Origin: Linyphia triangularis
Taxonomy: Eukaryota > Arthropoda > Arachnida > Araneae > Linyphiidae
Length of the DNA stretch: 64,000 nucleotides
NCBI GenBank assembly: GCA_963978545.1
Contig: OZ021723.1
Span: 95,028,002 to 95,092,001, forward strand
Reading direction: 5' to 3'
Shown: piece by piece, positions 1-31,139 of the stretch
How positions within the stretch are numbered: position 1 is the stretch's first letter
Layout of the letters: each line of letters begins with the position of its first letter
The notes under the pieces: generated by a model
Databases searched by the model: none
Told to the model about the DNA's origin: nothing
Seen by the model: only the letters and a program-made list of their open reading frames with translations
Position numbers and translations under genes: made by a program

Positions 1-396
1 TTTTTTTTTTTTTTAAAGCGGATTGAGCAGAAGTTTTTGTGTTTATGGCCGTTTCGAAACATTTAGAATTGAATAAAATAAAATGCGGGAATTGTCCATT
101 GGCCATCCGTGTCCGGAACCACGGGCGGAAAATAAAAAAATTGTCGCCAAAATCTAAGAATTCAGCAGCCAATGTTGTCTAATACTGCCAATGTATCGCT
201 AATGACGTTCGCGAGTGAAGTGAACCTGTGCTTGTGCCTATAGGCGCCAACTACGAGGGGGCAAATGTCCTCTCCAAAAAATCTATAAAAATGTGTTTTT
301 CTAATATGAAATATTGCGTAAAAAGAATATTTAGTAACGTTCTAAAGAAAAAAGTCCTATAAAAATAGAAAGTAAACACAATATTCATAAACGTTC
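1..396. other. No gene seen
   Basis: It begins with a 14-base poly-T tract. AT-rich sequence follows, with no convincing coding frame or repeat boundary. Confidence 0.6.
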
Positions 397-1083
397 TGTT
401 GCGTGGATGGGTTTTAAAGACTTCAAGCCAAAGCAGATCAAAACTTGCAGAATTTTATTCCGATATAACTCTTCGCAGATTCTTTTACAAGTCCAGAACT
501 TTCCGTTCTAACAGACTCAAAGCAGCTCTTTACACAATAATGGAGCACAAACAGCAGTTAAAAACTACATACACAACTGCTAAAATCAAAGCAAAAGACA
601 ACTTAAAAGAGCAAAAGACAAAACAAACGACTCACTTCCGGAACTCTCTGAATGTTCGCTGAGAGACAACTAACTCAGTAACTCAACTAACTCGATCACC
701 CTCTCTCTTGGCCTTATATAGGGTGGCGAATTTTCAAGCGATAGAAATTTGGAAAATTTTCCAGATCACAGTCAAAATGCTCTATACAGGTACATGGGGA
801 CCGAAAATGTCGTCAAATGGTCGCCAAGGTTGGCGACATTTGGCTCTATCTCGCCAACTTGGAGAGATTGCCATTAGCCATAATGTTAGATGGCCTTCTC
901 CTTGTAAAACTTGTTTTCCAGCATTATCTCTGTAAAACTCGTTTTCAAGCATTAAGAGACGCATTGCAGGAAAGCGAAGTAAAGACGAACTCTTGCACTG
1001 CCTTATGCGAAATGAACATACATTTTTCTTTTTTACACAATTAGTACAACGAAATATTTACAAATACACAGAAATTCGTAAAA
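397..1083 (-). repeat. Solo LTR, copy 1 (minus)
   Basis: It is similar to copies 2 and 3 along its whole length: AAAGCAGATCAAAACTTG near 430, TATATAGG near 715 and GTCGCCAA motifs near 810-870. The right end is degraded (CGTAAAA) and no target duplication was found. Confidence 0.7.
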
Positions 1084-1262
1084 ATACTGACACTATTCAT
1101 TCCTCTACCTTAAACGAGAATCAAGTAAGTGTAGCAACTCTTTTGTGCAATTTCATAAAATTATCTATTTTAAAGCATTTTAAGGTATCGTATGATATTA
1201 GAATAAGTAGTTTTGTAGTGATGAGATTACAGGTATAGGCTCTTTTTACATGAATTATTATC

Positions 1263-1659
1263 CAGGGTTCCCATGGGCATTAAAAGTCATTAAAAGTGAC
1301 TAATATTTTTTTACTTTTTTTTCAAGGCCTTGAAAGTACTTGAAGATGGTTAGAGTTACTTAAAATTCCTTGAACACAAATCCTCGTGGATGTTGTGTGT
1401 CCAACTGCAAAATTTATAAAAAATACAACTCAGACTTGCTATTCCCGCGTGACTGCGACTTCTTCATACCTTATCGAAATTATCTGACATATTTGCATTT
1501 CGCATGCACCAAATTGTAACTTTTTTGGTAGAATATACTTTATTAAAAATGTATGTATAGACTTGTTGCCTGAGAACCAATTTTCAAAGGTCCTTAAATA
1601 CATTAATTATGTCCTTAAAAGTCATTGATTTTCATTCTGTGATTTGAGTGGAAACCCTG
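1263..1659. mobile_element. MITE-like element with CAGGGTTCCC ends
   Basis: The left end CAGGGTTCCCATGGGC and right end GGAAACCCTG are inverted. Inside are repeated TTAAAAGTCATT and CCTTGAA motifs. The ends resemble hAT termini, but I could not match an 8-bp duplication. Confidence 0.5.
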
Positions 1660-1973
1660 CATCCAGAATTATTAAAATTAGCTTCCTACATTTTAGCGCA
1701 ATATCATAAAAGTATATCTTTTAAAATAATGTATGATATAGAAATAAATTATTTTTAGAGTGATGAATTAACCTGGTTTTTGTTCTCACTTTTTCCATGA
1801 AACCTTTATGTGATATGGAGATAAGTTCAATGAGTTCAGTAGATCATGAAAAAAGCGGTATCCGGAAATCTTGTGGGCTACACATATCGACCTTTTACAC
1901 TTTTAATATTGCCATAAGTTATCATCCAAGAACAAACCAACCAAATCTTTAGCTAACCTACCATTTACACAGA

Positions 1974-2892
1974 CATGGGCTTCCCCAGGAGGGTGCAAGG
2001 AGGTGCACTTGCAACCCCCTAGCTCTTGAAAATTTAAAAAAAAAAAAAATTTGAGAGATAAATGTGTAAATTCCAAGATGAAAAGAAAAGCACATATGCT
2101 GTTTCAGTTTTTATGTTACAATAAGCATTTGTTTTTCTATTAATTTAGTCGTTTGTTTCTTTTCTATGTCGGTATTTATTTATTTTATTGTTTAATCCTT
2201 TCCTGTATAGTTCTCAAAATTCTAGGAAAAATATTTTGCTTTTTAAGTCATCAGATATACTATCTTGAAATCTATTTTTAGAATTCAATTAAACATACTC
2301 AATACTGCCTTTGTATTTCATTTTTTTTTTTTATTTTTTTTTTTTTTATTATTTCCAATACCTGGAAGAAATACAATGTTACTCTTCTGTAATTTTGCAT
2401 CTTCGTGTTCCTCTGTTCTAAATGCCGACCAAACGGTATAGTGGTTAGCATGCTGGCTTCTAGACCGCGAGGTTGCGGGTTCCGAGTCCCCCGTAGGCAT
2501 GGGTGTTTGTAAATGTATGTTGACTTGTCTAATGACGAATGTGTCGGCGCATTATAGCCCTCGTGTTGCTGACGGCGCCAGATAATCTGAAAACAACCAA
2601 CCACAACCTCCGTTCTAAACACTGTCTGTTGAATGCCTAGAGATCTAGTTGGACGATAAAATATCGTTAAAAATGTTTGTTTTTTTTTTTTTTAAATATT
2701 TTTACTGGTTTTTTTCTTTTCTTTTTAACAGGGTTGCGCTTTCAAAAATATATACCATGAATTTTTGTCAAACTATTCTCATAGAGTATAATTTAAAATG
2801 CATAACTATTAATTAAAATTTCTAAAAAATTAATGATTTTGATAAAAATCTAATCTTGCACCCCCCTGCAAATAATTCTGCTGGCGCCCATG
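1974..2892 (+). mobile_element. Non-autonomous hAT-like element (CATGGGC ends)
   Basis: Inverted ends CATGGGCTTCCCCAGGA and, at the other end, TGGCGCCCATG are flanked by the perfect 8-bp duplication TACACAGA (1966-1973 and 2893-2900). It has no coding capacity and carries a SINE. Fragments of the same family occur at about 11885-12171, 13024-13200 and up to 47801. The 8-bp duplication is the basis for the hAT-like label. Confidence 0.78.
2424..2606 (+). repeat. tRNA-derived SINE, copy 1
   Basis: It starts GCCGACCAAACGGTATAGTG (A box) and has GGTTGCGGGTTCCGAGTCCC as B box. A shared body then ends AACAACCAACC. Imperfect 14-bp target duplications flank it (2410-2423 and 2607-2620). It is inserted inside the hAT-like element at 1974-2892. 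Confidence 0.85.
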
Positions 2893-2900
2893 TACACAGA

Positions 2901-4675
2901 ATCGAAAATCTAAAAAAATCATCCGCTATTTCTATGGACTTACGCCTCTTTCACCCCCCCCCCCCCCAAAAAAAAAAGGAGTTTCCATTTTTTGACAACA
3001 GATAGACTGCGGACCACTTTTTTCCAACGGTATCGGGATCAAGTGATTCCCCGACGCTCATTTCTCTTGATAGAGTTTCAACTTCTTCTGATCTAAGGTT
3101 TCTACTTCTTTTTTTTTTCTTTTCTTTTTGGAATTATCATCGCAGATTGGGGAGAAATAAAATTGCAGTTCTAGACGCTTCTCCGGGTCGTTCATCAGAA
3201 GAATGATAAGCCCCGATTCTTATTACAAGACATTTATTCTTGAAATCTATCTTCTATCGCGAACCGTCGAGATTAATAGGGTCGGAAACTGGAATCGGGA
3301 CTGGCGGTCGCAAATAAGATGTTTTGTTGTTAAGAAGAAGAGGAGGGGAAAAAAAGACAAGGCGTAGCTATCGCTTAAAAATATGTATTCGATTTGTTCC
3401 AGTACTCGAATTCTTTATTTTTCCCTATTTCTGTATTATACTACTTTTGACATGTTGCATATTTCAAGAACAAAAAATAATGCGTATTTTAATGAAGGCT
3501 TTACTTATATACGTTTCGATTCGGATACATGTTATTTCTTTTAAATATAAAATTCCATGTTCTTTTCAAATGAAAAAGAAGGAACTAAAACTAAGACCTT
3601 TAAACATTGGATGTTATAAAAGAAAACTTTAACTACCATCTCCTTAATATATATATATGTATATATAATATGTATTTTAAGTTTTCTCTCTTAAGTTCTA
3701 TCTTAATAGTTTGTTTCCATAGTTACCATTTCTTGGATTTAAGATAAGTGTTTTCAGAGTTTTGGATTTTACTTTACAACTTTGCATGTTAGCTTACTAT
3801 TTTGCTTCATATTTTTTGAGAAGGAAGAATTTTAAAATCTATTTAATTTGGTGTGCCTCAACTTAAAGATTATGTGCACCCATTTCAATATTATACTATA
3901 ATTTAATTCACTAATTGCTCCTTATTTGTGTTTGTAGTATCATCTTTATTTTGAATATGCCAAATGAACAGTTATTTTTTTTATTTTTTATTTTTTCATT
4001 ACTATAGTATTGGTAAACTAGTGCCAATGCTGTTTCATTTCTGAAAATAGTCAGGGGAACTGATCTGTATTGAGATCTAGTAATTCAAGACACAAGTTTT
4101 GTATAACTTTATTTGACAAAACCCAAACTTCAAACTACATACATATGTTTTTTAATAAATAACACAAAAATAAATAATACATTTGGCATTGACAATAACA
4201 TGATATTTGAAAATTACACATGCTAACTTGTAAAACTATACGATGATAAAAAAGATAAAAATATATCATAAAAATTATCAATATATATTTCCACATAAAC
4301 AGACAATCGAATGTATTATTTAGTTCATAAAAGGAACATTTCAATAAAAAATCTTGTAATATTTTTAAACGGGGAATTTCCAGTTAATATTTTCATAAAT
4401 CTGTATTAATAATTTTCCTAACATACTCGAGCTAATTATTTAACTCAAACATAACAAAGCATAAATTGATAGATTTTCAAATGGATTTAATAATGAATTT
4501 TACAAACTGTTATATTTTAATCAAAAGCTCCATCTTTTGACGTAAAAACTAATTTTTAACTTCTTAGGAAATTAATCCCTATAATAATACAATAATAGGT
4601 AGCTAATTAGCGTTTTTTCAAATTGACTGTAGTCAATCGCCCATTACACAGCGAATATTGTTAGTTTCTTTAAAA
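2901..4675. other. 3' flank of the SOUL gene, no other gene seen
   Basis: AT-rich DNA with homopolymer runs (C at 2954, T at 3110). The 102-codon frame at 3324 has no family signature and biased composition. Confidence 0.6.
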
Positions 4676-23738
<19,063 letters not shown>

Positions 23739-26267
23739 CGATAAAAAAAAGATACCTAAAAACAATAAATATAAATACATAATTTCATTGATATCATTGA
23801 TATACAAAACATTTCAAATAATAGAATTACGTACAATTAAATAATTATATAGGTTTATTTTTAGTATTTTAATGTAATGATTGTCACGCTTAATTTAAAG
23901 ATGGTTGTTAGACTAAACAAAAAACATATCAAAATTCAGAAATCGTATGAAATAATCTAATGAAAAAATTCAGAGGAAACTCTTATAAAAAATTTGAAAT
24001 CCAAAACCTTTTAAACCTTTAAAAATGCGCCAATTGTTCCCAAATAGTTTCGAAAATTGGATTGGATAAATAACATAAAGAAAATTACTTTTCCAATTGT
24101 CGACGAAATTCGAGTGAGGCTATATTAATTACACCAATTAGCGAGAAATTCGAATTCTCGAATTCAGTACTTTTTTGCATCACTTCAATAAAACCTCGGA
24201 AAATAATTAAGGGATAAAAAAGGAATCTCTTTCATCTAATTCTTGAAATTGAATTCATATAGAGAAACTAAATCCAATCTTTCAAATAGTCTTCTTTTTA
24301 ACTATTTCTTTTAGTTTCTCATAACGTTTTTCTCTAATCAAAATTTGTGGCGATGGAGCGTTATGTAATCAAATTCTTAATGAATGCTATTCAATAATTG
24401 TATATTAATATCAACGATGGTATTCAAGGGAAGAGAAGGGTAATAACATTAAAGATGTTAACATGATATTTTAAGTATTTATTTAAATTAAAAATACAAT
24501 TCATTTTTATTTTTGTTATAAGTTCCACTATTTGTTAAGCTTATGTCCTCCATTTTACAGTATTGTAGCTTGTTGGGTAAATTATTTTTATTAGCTTTAA
24601 AAGGATTGCTGTTTCATTCCAGAGTAAATTTATTAATTTTCTTTATAGTAATTCTGTATTTTAATAGTATTTTAAGGCAACGAATATAAAGAAATTTAAT
24701 TTTCTTAAAAAAAAACTTTTTTTTATGCAGAAAGATACTGAAAGTGCAACAATATCCCTTACTAATAAGCTAAATTTAAAATTTAACAAATGATTAGAAT
24801 AAGAGCGGAAATTAAAATACCATCATACGAAAGAAAGAAATTTCTATTTTGATGAAAAACTTAAAAGATACCTGACCAATAATGGTGATAACTACTAAAA
24901 GGTTACTTATCTATTTATTGGTAGCATGTTTAGAGGATTAGTGCAAACAATGTTTTTGCTATAAATGAAAAATAAAATGTTTAAAAAATATGGTGGATTT
25001 TTAGCCAAAATGAATAAATCACGAAATCATTTTCCACTTTTTTAATGAGCCTTTTGTACCCTTAAAGTTCTAAAACATTATGTATCACATAGTATACGAA
25101 TAAAATTAAATGAGCCCAAATGAACGACTAACTAAGCAAAAAGAAGAAGAAAAAAAAAAACTAAATTTAATGATACTGTTTTAGTGGATTCAGTCTAGAA
25201 AGGATTACGGATTTAACTATAGCTAGATTCAAAGTACCATTTAATTAATAATTGAAATAAACAATAATGTAATAAACAAATGAATCTAAACTATCCGTTG
25301 CTATTCCAGGTTCTACGCATTCACTTTTAGAATGAATTTGGATTCAAAATTTAAGTTAATCCAGCAGCATTTGAACATTTAAAAACTTGTGAACATATAC
25401 ATAATAATACCTTTATTAGCTGACATGTTTAAAAGATTTTTTGAACGTCAGAAAAGTTAATCAACTGAATATAATTGGTGCTTATAGTGTGAGCTGTAGT
25501 GACAAATTGAAAAAAAATCGCAACGAATTTTCATAAAGGTCTTAAATTTCATTGTAAAACATAGAAATATTTAAACAAAGCTTAAGAGAGTTGATACTTT
25601 TTGACGACAGCAAAACAGCTTTTTGGTGTAATTTTCGATTTACTTTTAAAGAATATATTTTTTTAATTTTGCTTGATATTTGTTAAGTAGTATAATATTA
25701 TATTGCTATTTGAAAAACTATAATTATTTTAATAATAAAAATGTTTTTAAAAAGTTAATCAAGCGAAACAATTATACGGCAAATTTGGAAAAATTGTCAA
25801 CATAAATTATCTACAAGATTAAAATAACACATAAATTTACTTTTATTTCCAGTATTAATCTTGAGTTTATTCCAGATACATAATAGAAAATCTAGTGAGT
25901 AACTTAAATTTATATTTTTTCTTTAAATTTTTCATCGTTACGTTTCACTTGATAACTTTTTAAAAAACATATTTATGCTTAGAATAATTATGGTTTTTCA
26001 AGAAGGAATTCAACATAATACTGTATAAAAAATATCAATTAAAAATAGGAAATACGTTTTATTTTAAAGCATATTAAAATTAAGCCAAAAAGCTGTCGTA
26101 ACAAAATATCTACTCCTTTTAATATTGAAAATTGTAACATTGATTATTTTTAAATACTCAGCTTAGCACAATGTATATTTAACTCCTACATAAAATGTAA
26201 ACACAAACATGTGCATAAAAATAAAAATAATAACAAAACGCATAAAAATAAAAGAATATAAAATAAA

Positions 26268-26409
26268 CTAGGGGTGTGGAACATCACACAACTCTCAATT
26301 ACACTACAATACTGTCAATTTGTGCAATTTACCGTTTTACTATTTTCATCCAGTTAGTAAAAATGACCAGTTAGGCTATATTTTTTGCAATAAGTCTTGT
26401 GTGGATCTT

Positions 26410-26452
<43 letters not shown>

Positions 26453-26960
26453 TCGCCAAATAGATGATTTTGATGATATACTTCTTATATTTTCCTTTTT
26501 TAAAAGTAAAACTGAGGAGAAAAGAAAAAGCGATCGTTGATGAGCAAGGAAAGTACGGAAATTTCGGAGGTGGAGATGTTTAGATCACCTTAAGAGGCAT
26601 TACCACAGTGATTTTTATCAAAATAGTTTTATCCGTTTTATAGCAATCATTGAAATACAGGATTTTTTCAATGGCAGTTACCTTCTGCACGTGCGCGATT
26701 TTGAAGGAAAAAAAAAAGAAAAAAAACGTTAATGGTAGGTTTCATGGTCCCCACTAACCCGCACATCAAATTCGAACATCCTAGGTCAATTTGTTCTTGA
26801 GTTATGCTGACCACGTACACACATGCACATTTTTTCGAAATTTTTTCAAGACAACTTTTTTGAAAGAAAACGTGGAAAAATGTAAAAAAATTTAAATTTT
26901 GTTTTTGACCTAATGCTATACTTTCATTACCTTATGTACACATATGGGTAATTGAAAGTA
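26268..26960 (+). repeat. Dispersed repeat of unknown class, copy 1
   Basis: It starts CTAGGGGTGTGGAACATC and later has TCATGGTCCCCACTAACCCG and GACCACGTACACACATGCAC. Three near-full copies and one 60-bp fragment (41757) are in the window. A 40-base poly-A lies at 26411-26450. Non-coding. Confidence 0.7.
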
Positions 26961-27236
26961 AAAATTAAACGCATTGACGATAAAATAAGGCAGACCATAA
27001 ACATCATTACTATAGGTATTGAATGCTCAAATATTGCTGGATTAATTTAAATTAAGAAATCTAATTTCACTTGATGAAATGCTTACAACCTGCCATAGTA
27101 ACAAATTGTGTTGACTTTATAGACGAGAGTGACGTCACCTCGACTATCTCGATTTCTGTCACTCACATCACGATCATCAAACATACTGAATTTCTAGATT
27201 TTTTTTATTTTTTTTTGCAAATGCCTCTATCTAGAC

Positions 27237-27921
27237 CAGCGTTCGCCACCGTATCACTTATGTTGAAGCCTTTCGTGGACCGAATACAATTAAATGCGTA
27301 TCTTTAATTATTTTTAAACTAAAACAAAAACAAACAAAAAATTATCTTTGTAAAATTACAATTATTATTTGATTCTTTTTTATCAAATAATTAAAAAATA
27401 ATAATTTTTATTATTATTAAATTTAAGGTCTGAAAAAGAAGTAAATCCTTCGTTTCAACGTGTTAATCCGACTTGACCTAACTTATAATAAAAGTATTTA
27501 AACTGTGCTTCTAGATTACTCCATTATAGTCGATATAATTTGTGAGGCGATGGTGTGTCGAAGTCGTTCAATTTATTTTATCATAGAGTCATTGTCTGTA
27601 GCAGCATTTATTACAGCCCATCTTAATAAATTGTCCATATGAGATTCAATTGAATTTTTCCTGTATTTATTCTTGGTGAAAACCACCTTGCGTAAAACCA
27701 TCTTCGTATAGTTTCTTCGAGCACTTAGTGGAGAATTTTATTCTACTTAGTCGGATACATACATACTATTACGGATAAATTACAATTATGTAAAAAGAAA
27801 AGTCTGTACCGAGAAATTTGATTTTTTTTTTTTTTTTTAATCTTCTATAGTGGCGGCGGGCTGCAGAAAAATCTGTCGCGGGCCAAATCTGGTCCGCGAG
27901 CCGCGAAAGTGACTAACGCTG
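27237..27921. mobile_element. Non-autonomous hAT-like element (CAGCGTT ends)
   Basis: It begins CAGCGTTCGCCACC and ends GTGACTAACGCTG, with the perfect 8-bp duplication ATCTAGAC on both sides (27229-27236, 27922-27929). The 685 bp are non-coding. It lies in the first intron of the SOUL gene. Confidence 0.82.
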
Positions 27922-28317
27922 ATCTAGACGAATAACTCTACCTATAAAGCAAAGTAATATGCAAGTTCAAAACAAGCTATTGATTTCTACTTTCCTAAGC
28001 AATTTTGACTCCAACTCGGAAAACCGTTTTTATTCATCACTGTGTACTACGTTCCAGAACTATCAAATTCATTATTAATTTTATCACACTATAAAAACTA
28101 TTAAAATCGATTGCAAGCTTTCCACGCCTACATCTAACAATTTTTTTGTAATCTTTTAATTGTTTAATGAAGCAAAAATAAGTGTCCCATCTTATTTAAG
28201 ATACTTTAAAATGTCTCAAGACAATTCTTACAGTTTGCGGTTTTGATATACAGTGATATTAAAACGATTTTAAAATAAATATGGAAATCAAGAAATTAAT
28301 TAAAATCTTCTACTTAC

Positions 28318-28380
28318 CAAACCGGAGAATGTTTCTAAGCTCAATGAACTGTTGAGTGCAAGAGCAAAAGAATCAAGCCT
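28318..28380 (-). other. Probable 5' UTR exon of the SOUL gene
   Basis: On the minus strand a GTAAGTA donor at 28317 follows a short sequence that sits 20-80 bp downstream of a TATA box. Joined to the AG acceptor at 23756 it would give the 5' UTR ahead of the ATG at 23738. The start point is estimated at 28370-28380 from TATA spacing only. Confidence 0.5.
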
Positions 28381-28397
28381 GAAATTCAAGACAGGCA

Positions 28398-28403
28398 TTT
28401 ATA
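28398..28403 (-). promoter_or_regulatory. TATA box of the SOUL gene
   Basis: The minus strand reads GGTATAAATG here, followed 23-30 bp later by a plausible start region and then by a good GTAAGT donor. The placement is consistent, but no transcript supports it. Confidence 0.45.
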
Positions 28404-29543
28404 CCATGGAACAATAGAAGAAGAAGACGAAGGTCACAGGAATTCCTTTTTTTGCCAACGCACGAGTTGAGTTCGAGTTGCCGACCTCACCGCATAAGGA
28501 ACAAGTTCACAATATTTAAAACTCGATTCCATGGGGTCGCGTCTCTTTATATTTCAATTCAAACTCAGATTCATATCCAAACTTGAATGTTAATTTAAGA
28601 CCGTTTTGCTCTGCTGAAAGACCGGGCAAAATAGTTTTTTTCGGTTCCTTTTATTGTGCTTGATTAAAAACGAATCCTAACGATTTCCTCATTCCATTTT
28701 CTTTGGCCAGGGTCTTGATTGGGACTGCAAAGGGAAAATGATTGGAGTGAGGGGAATAAATTTTAATTGGATGTCCGACTACTATTTGCGCGGGTATTCA
28801 ATTAACTTTTAATTAGAAGTCAGATTGAAATGAATGATCGGTTAACCTGGAGGATTCTTTTTTTTTAACATGCCCCGCAGTATACATTTGATATTGAAAA
28901 GACTTCCTCTTTTCCCATTCATGACTATTAAATAAACAAAACTTTTCAAGCATTTCCTATCAAATTTAAACTTTAGAAAATATGCATTCATAAATCAAAT
29001 ACCCCATGATAATTCAACTACTTGTATTATGCTGGCTATATAAATGTAACGATGTCCATATAAATATAGCTATGGGAACAAATGAATAAAACCTAGAAAA
29101 TTATGAGTTTTAGTAACATAATCTTAAAAATATATTTTTTATTTTACGCACACCAGTGCTAAACTAGTATTTTATTCGGTAATTATGTTTTTAAAAGTTT
29201 TGTAAAATATGACTATTAACTATTTTCAAGCTTTAATATAAGGTGGATATGATTAAATAGTCAATTTATGAAGCAGTCTGTACACTGATGAAATCAGTAA
29301 ATCTTCATTAAACTTTGTTTATGTACTATTGTGACTTTAGAGAAATAATCATTGAAATATAAAATATAAACAGATTTTAATTCTTTTCCCGAAGAAAATA
29401 TTTTTAAGTATAAAACAAAATTAACATTGGCCACAATATTGAATTGAACAATACATTTCAGTTAATTATTAATGATATATTAATAAAACTTCTAATACTT
29501 TCAGTGTGAGATTTTGTAAATATACAAAATATGAAACTGAAGA

Positions 29544-29600
<57 letters not shown>

Positions 29601-30555
29601 TAATTTTAGTATCAAATGGTTGCATCGTACTAAGTTTTAATTCTAATAAATAGCTTAAATAAGTTTGAATTTATAAAACACGAAGTTAAACACATATCAG
29701 ATATGTAAAGGGAATTAAGAAGAAATAAAGTTAATGGAAAGAGCAGATAAATATTGTGATTATTAAAGTTGTATCCACATTTTTAGAGGGATCAATCGAA
29801 GTAATTCCTCAGACTCTTTTAAATAAAGTGTTTACAGTAAAGAGCAATATATTTACCAATAATTTCTTACCCAGAGAGCATTATTTCGATTCGTATACGA
29901 AAAAAAGCGGACCTCACAAATAAAAACTACTTCATTCCTCTAAGAGTCCCTTTAATAAAGGACCGTAAAAAATATCAAAATTTTAAAAACATATTAAAAA
30001 ATGAAACGACTCACACACTTATGGATCTTGGGCAAAGATGTTTTTTAAAAAATATACTTCCAAACGTATTTCGGTATTTATCGATATGTATGCCACTAAG
30101 CATAACAAAACAATAATCAATCTTAAGTCGAGACTTCCAAACCATATCCAGAGTTATATTTCTAGAGTTCGTGGTCATGTGATCCGTCGTATTAGATGGC
30201 TTAGATCTCTGATTTATTCATTGTACACTATATTCTTAATAATAACCCCAAAAATAAACAAGACTGCTGTGCTATTGACTTCCACATTCTAAGATAACAA
30301 CTGTCCAACTAACAACTGAGTTGGATAACCACATTAAAACACAATTAGGGAGAAATGAAAAAAGCGTACAAAGTTGGAACTGGGTAAAATCTAAAATTTG
30401 CCGAAGCGGAAATTTGATCTTACTAAATTCAAAAAGTGCATTATCCCGATGGAATAAAAATGGAGCCTAAGAAGGAATCAAATATTTTGAAAATCTGGGT
30501 CTGTTTCAGATTCAATTAAAGAGATGGGTTAGAGCACTGCTTTCGGTATTTATTT
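28404..30555. other. Divergent intergenic region
   Basis: It separates the SOUL promoter and peptide unit 1. It has a microsatellite at 29545. From about 29990 sequence similar to 49200-49500 begins, marking the left limit of the duplicated peptide unit. The frame at 30038 is not conserved in the duplicate. Confidence 0.55.
29545..29600 (+). repeat. (AAT)n microsatellite
   Basis: About 18 units of ATA in the intergenic region between the SOUL gene and peptide unit 1. Confidence 0.95.
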
Positions 30556-30600
30556 GTATTTATTTGTCTAAAGTTTATATAACTTTAGACAAATAAATAC
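30556..30600. repeat. Perfect 20-bp hairpin
   Basis: GTATTTATTTGTCTAAAGTT is followed by TATAT and then the exact reverse complement. It lies about 480 bp upstream of unit 1 exon 1. The other units align from here downstream but lack the left arm. Confidence 0.9.
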
Positions 30601-30973
30601 AGTAAAGAAAAATAGTTAAGATTTTAAAAATGCTACATTATTATACATTCAAACTATTATCCTATAATCTTGAACAAATTTTACTACAAAATGTCAACAG
30701 TATCAATGTTGCGGCTCTTTTGTTGAAGTTTGAAAGAAAGCAGTTCACTTAGAACCAAAAGCAATTAACTATTTCTCATCGGAGTAACTATTATATGTCC
30801 CAAGAATTGTTACAGAAAACAATGGTATTATTTCAAATCGTTTATAAAATACATGGCTTTGTTCCAGATTGCGACTAATTTTTCATGAGGATTCTTAACA
30901 AATGTTGGATTTATGCATTCTAATTATGCAAAACGACATAAGAAGCCAAGCGTTCCATCCATTTCATCGCTCA

Positions 30974-30980
30974 TATATAT
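30974..30980 (+). promoter_or_regulatory. TATA box of peptide unit 1
   Basis: TATATAT lies about 106 bp upstream of the ATG. The aligned positions in the other units are also TATA boxes (50167 and 61109), inside about 400 bp of conserved 5' flank. Confidence 0.6.
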
Positions 30981-31085
30981 CACCCTTTCTGATTGAACTT
31001 CAGAAAAAAACATTCTGGTAACCATTACATCACAAATTAGTTTCCTTAGTAAACTTTGTCTGGACCATTTGCTGTGTTTGAGAAA

Positions 31086-31139
31086 ATGAAGTCTATGATG
31101 TTAGTTTCCCTGCTTCTTGTTGTAGTTCTGGTGCAATCG
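31086..31139 (+). CDS. Peptide unit 1, exon 1 (signal peptide)
   Basis: There are eighteen codons from ATG to a GTAACC donor, with a classic leader (basic start, LVSLLLVVVLV core). The same exon recurs at 61239 with 54 nt and a GTAAGT donor, and at 50268 in broken form, which supports the call. Confidence 0.85.

Larger units (their letters stand above)
23756..28317 (-). other. Intron in the SOUL 5' UTR
   Basis: It is 4.6 kb, containing the dispersed repeat 26268-26960 and the hAT-like element 27237-27921. No coding exon was recognised. Confidence 0.5.

Noticed and set aside
2424..2500. Functional tRNA gene
   Set aside because: A and B boxes are present, but the sequence continues into a shared SINE body with target duplications and the acceptor stem does not pair.
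30038..30292. 84-codon basic/hydrophobic frame upstream of unit 1
   Set aside because: The duplicated region at 49.2-49.5 kb does not keep the frame, and no family signature is seen.
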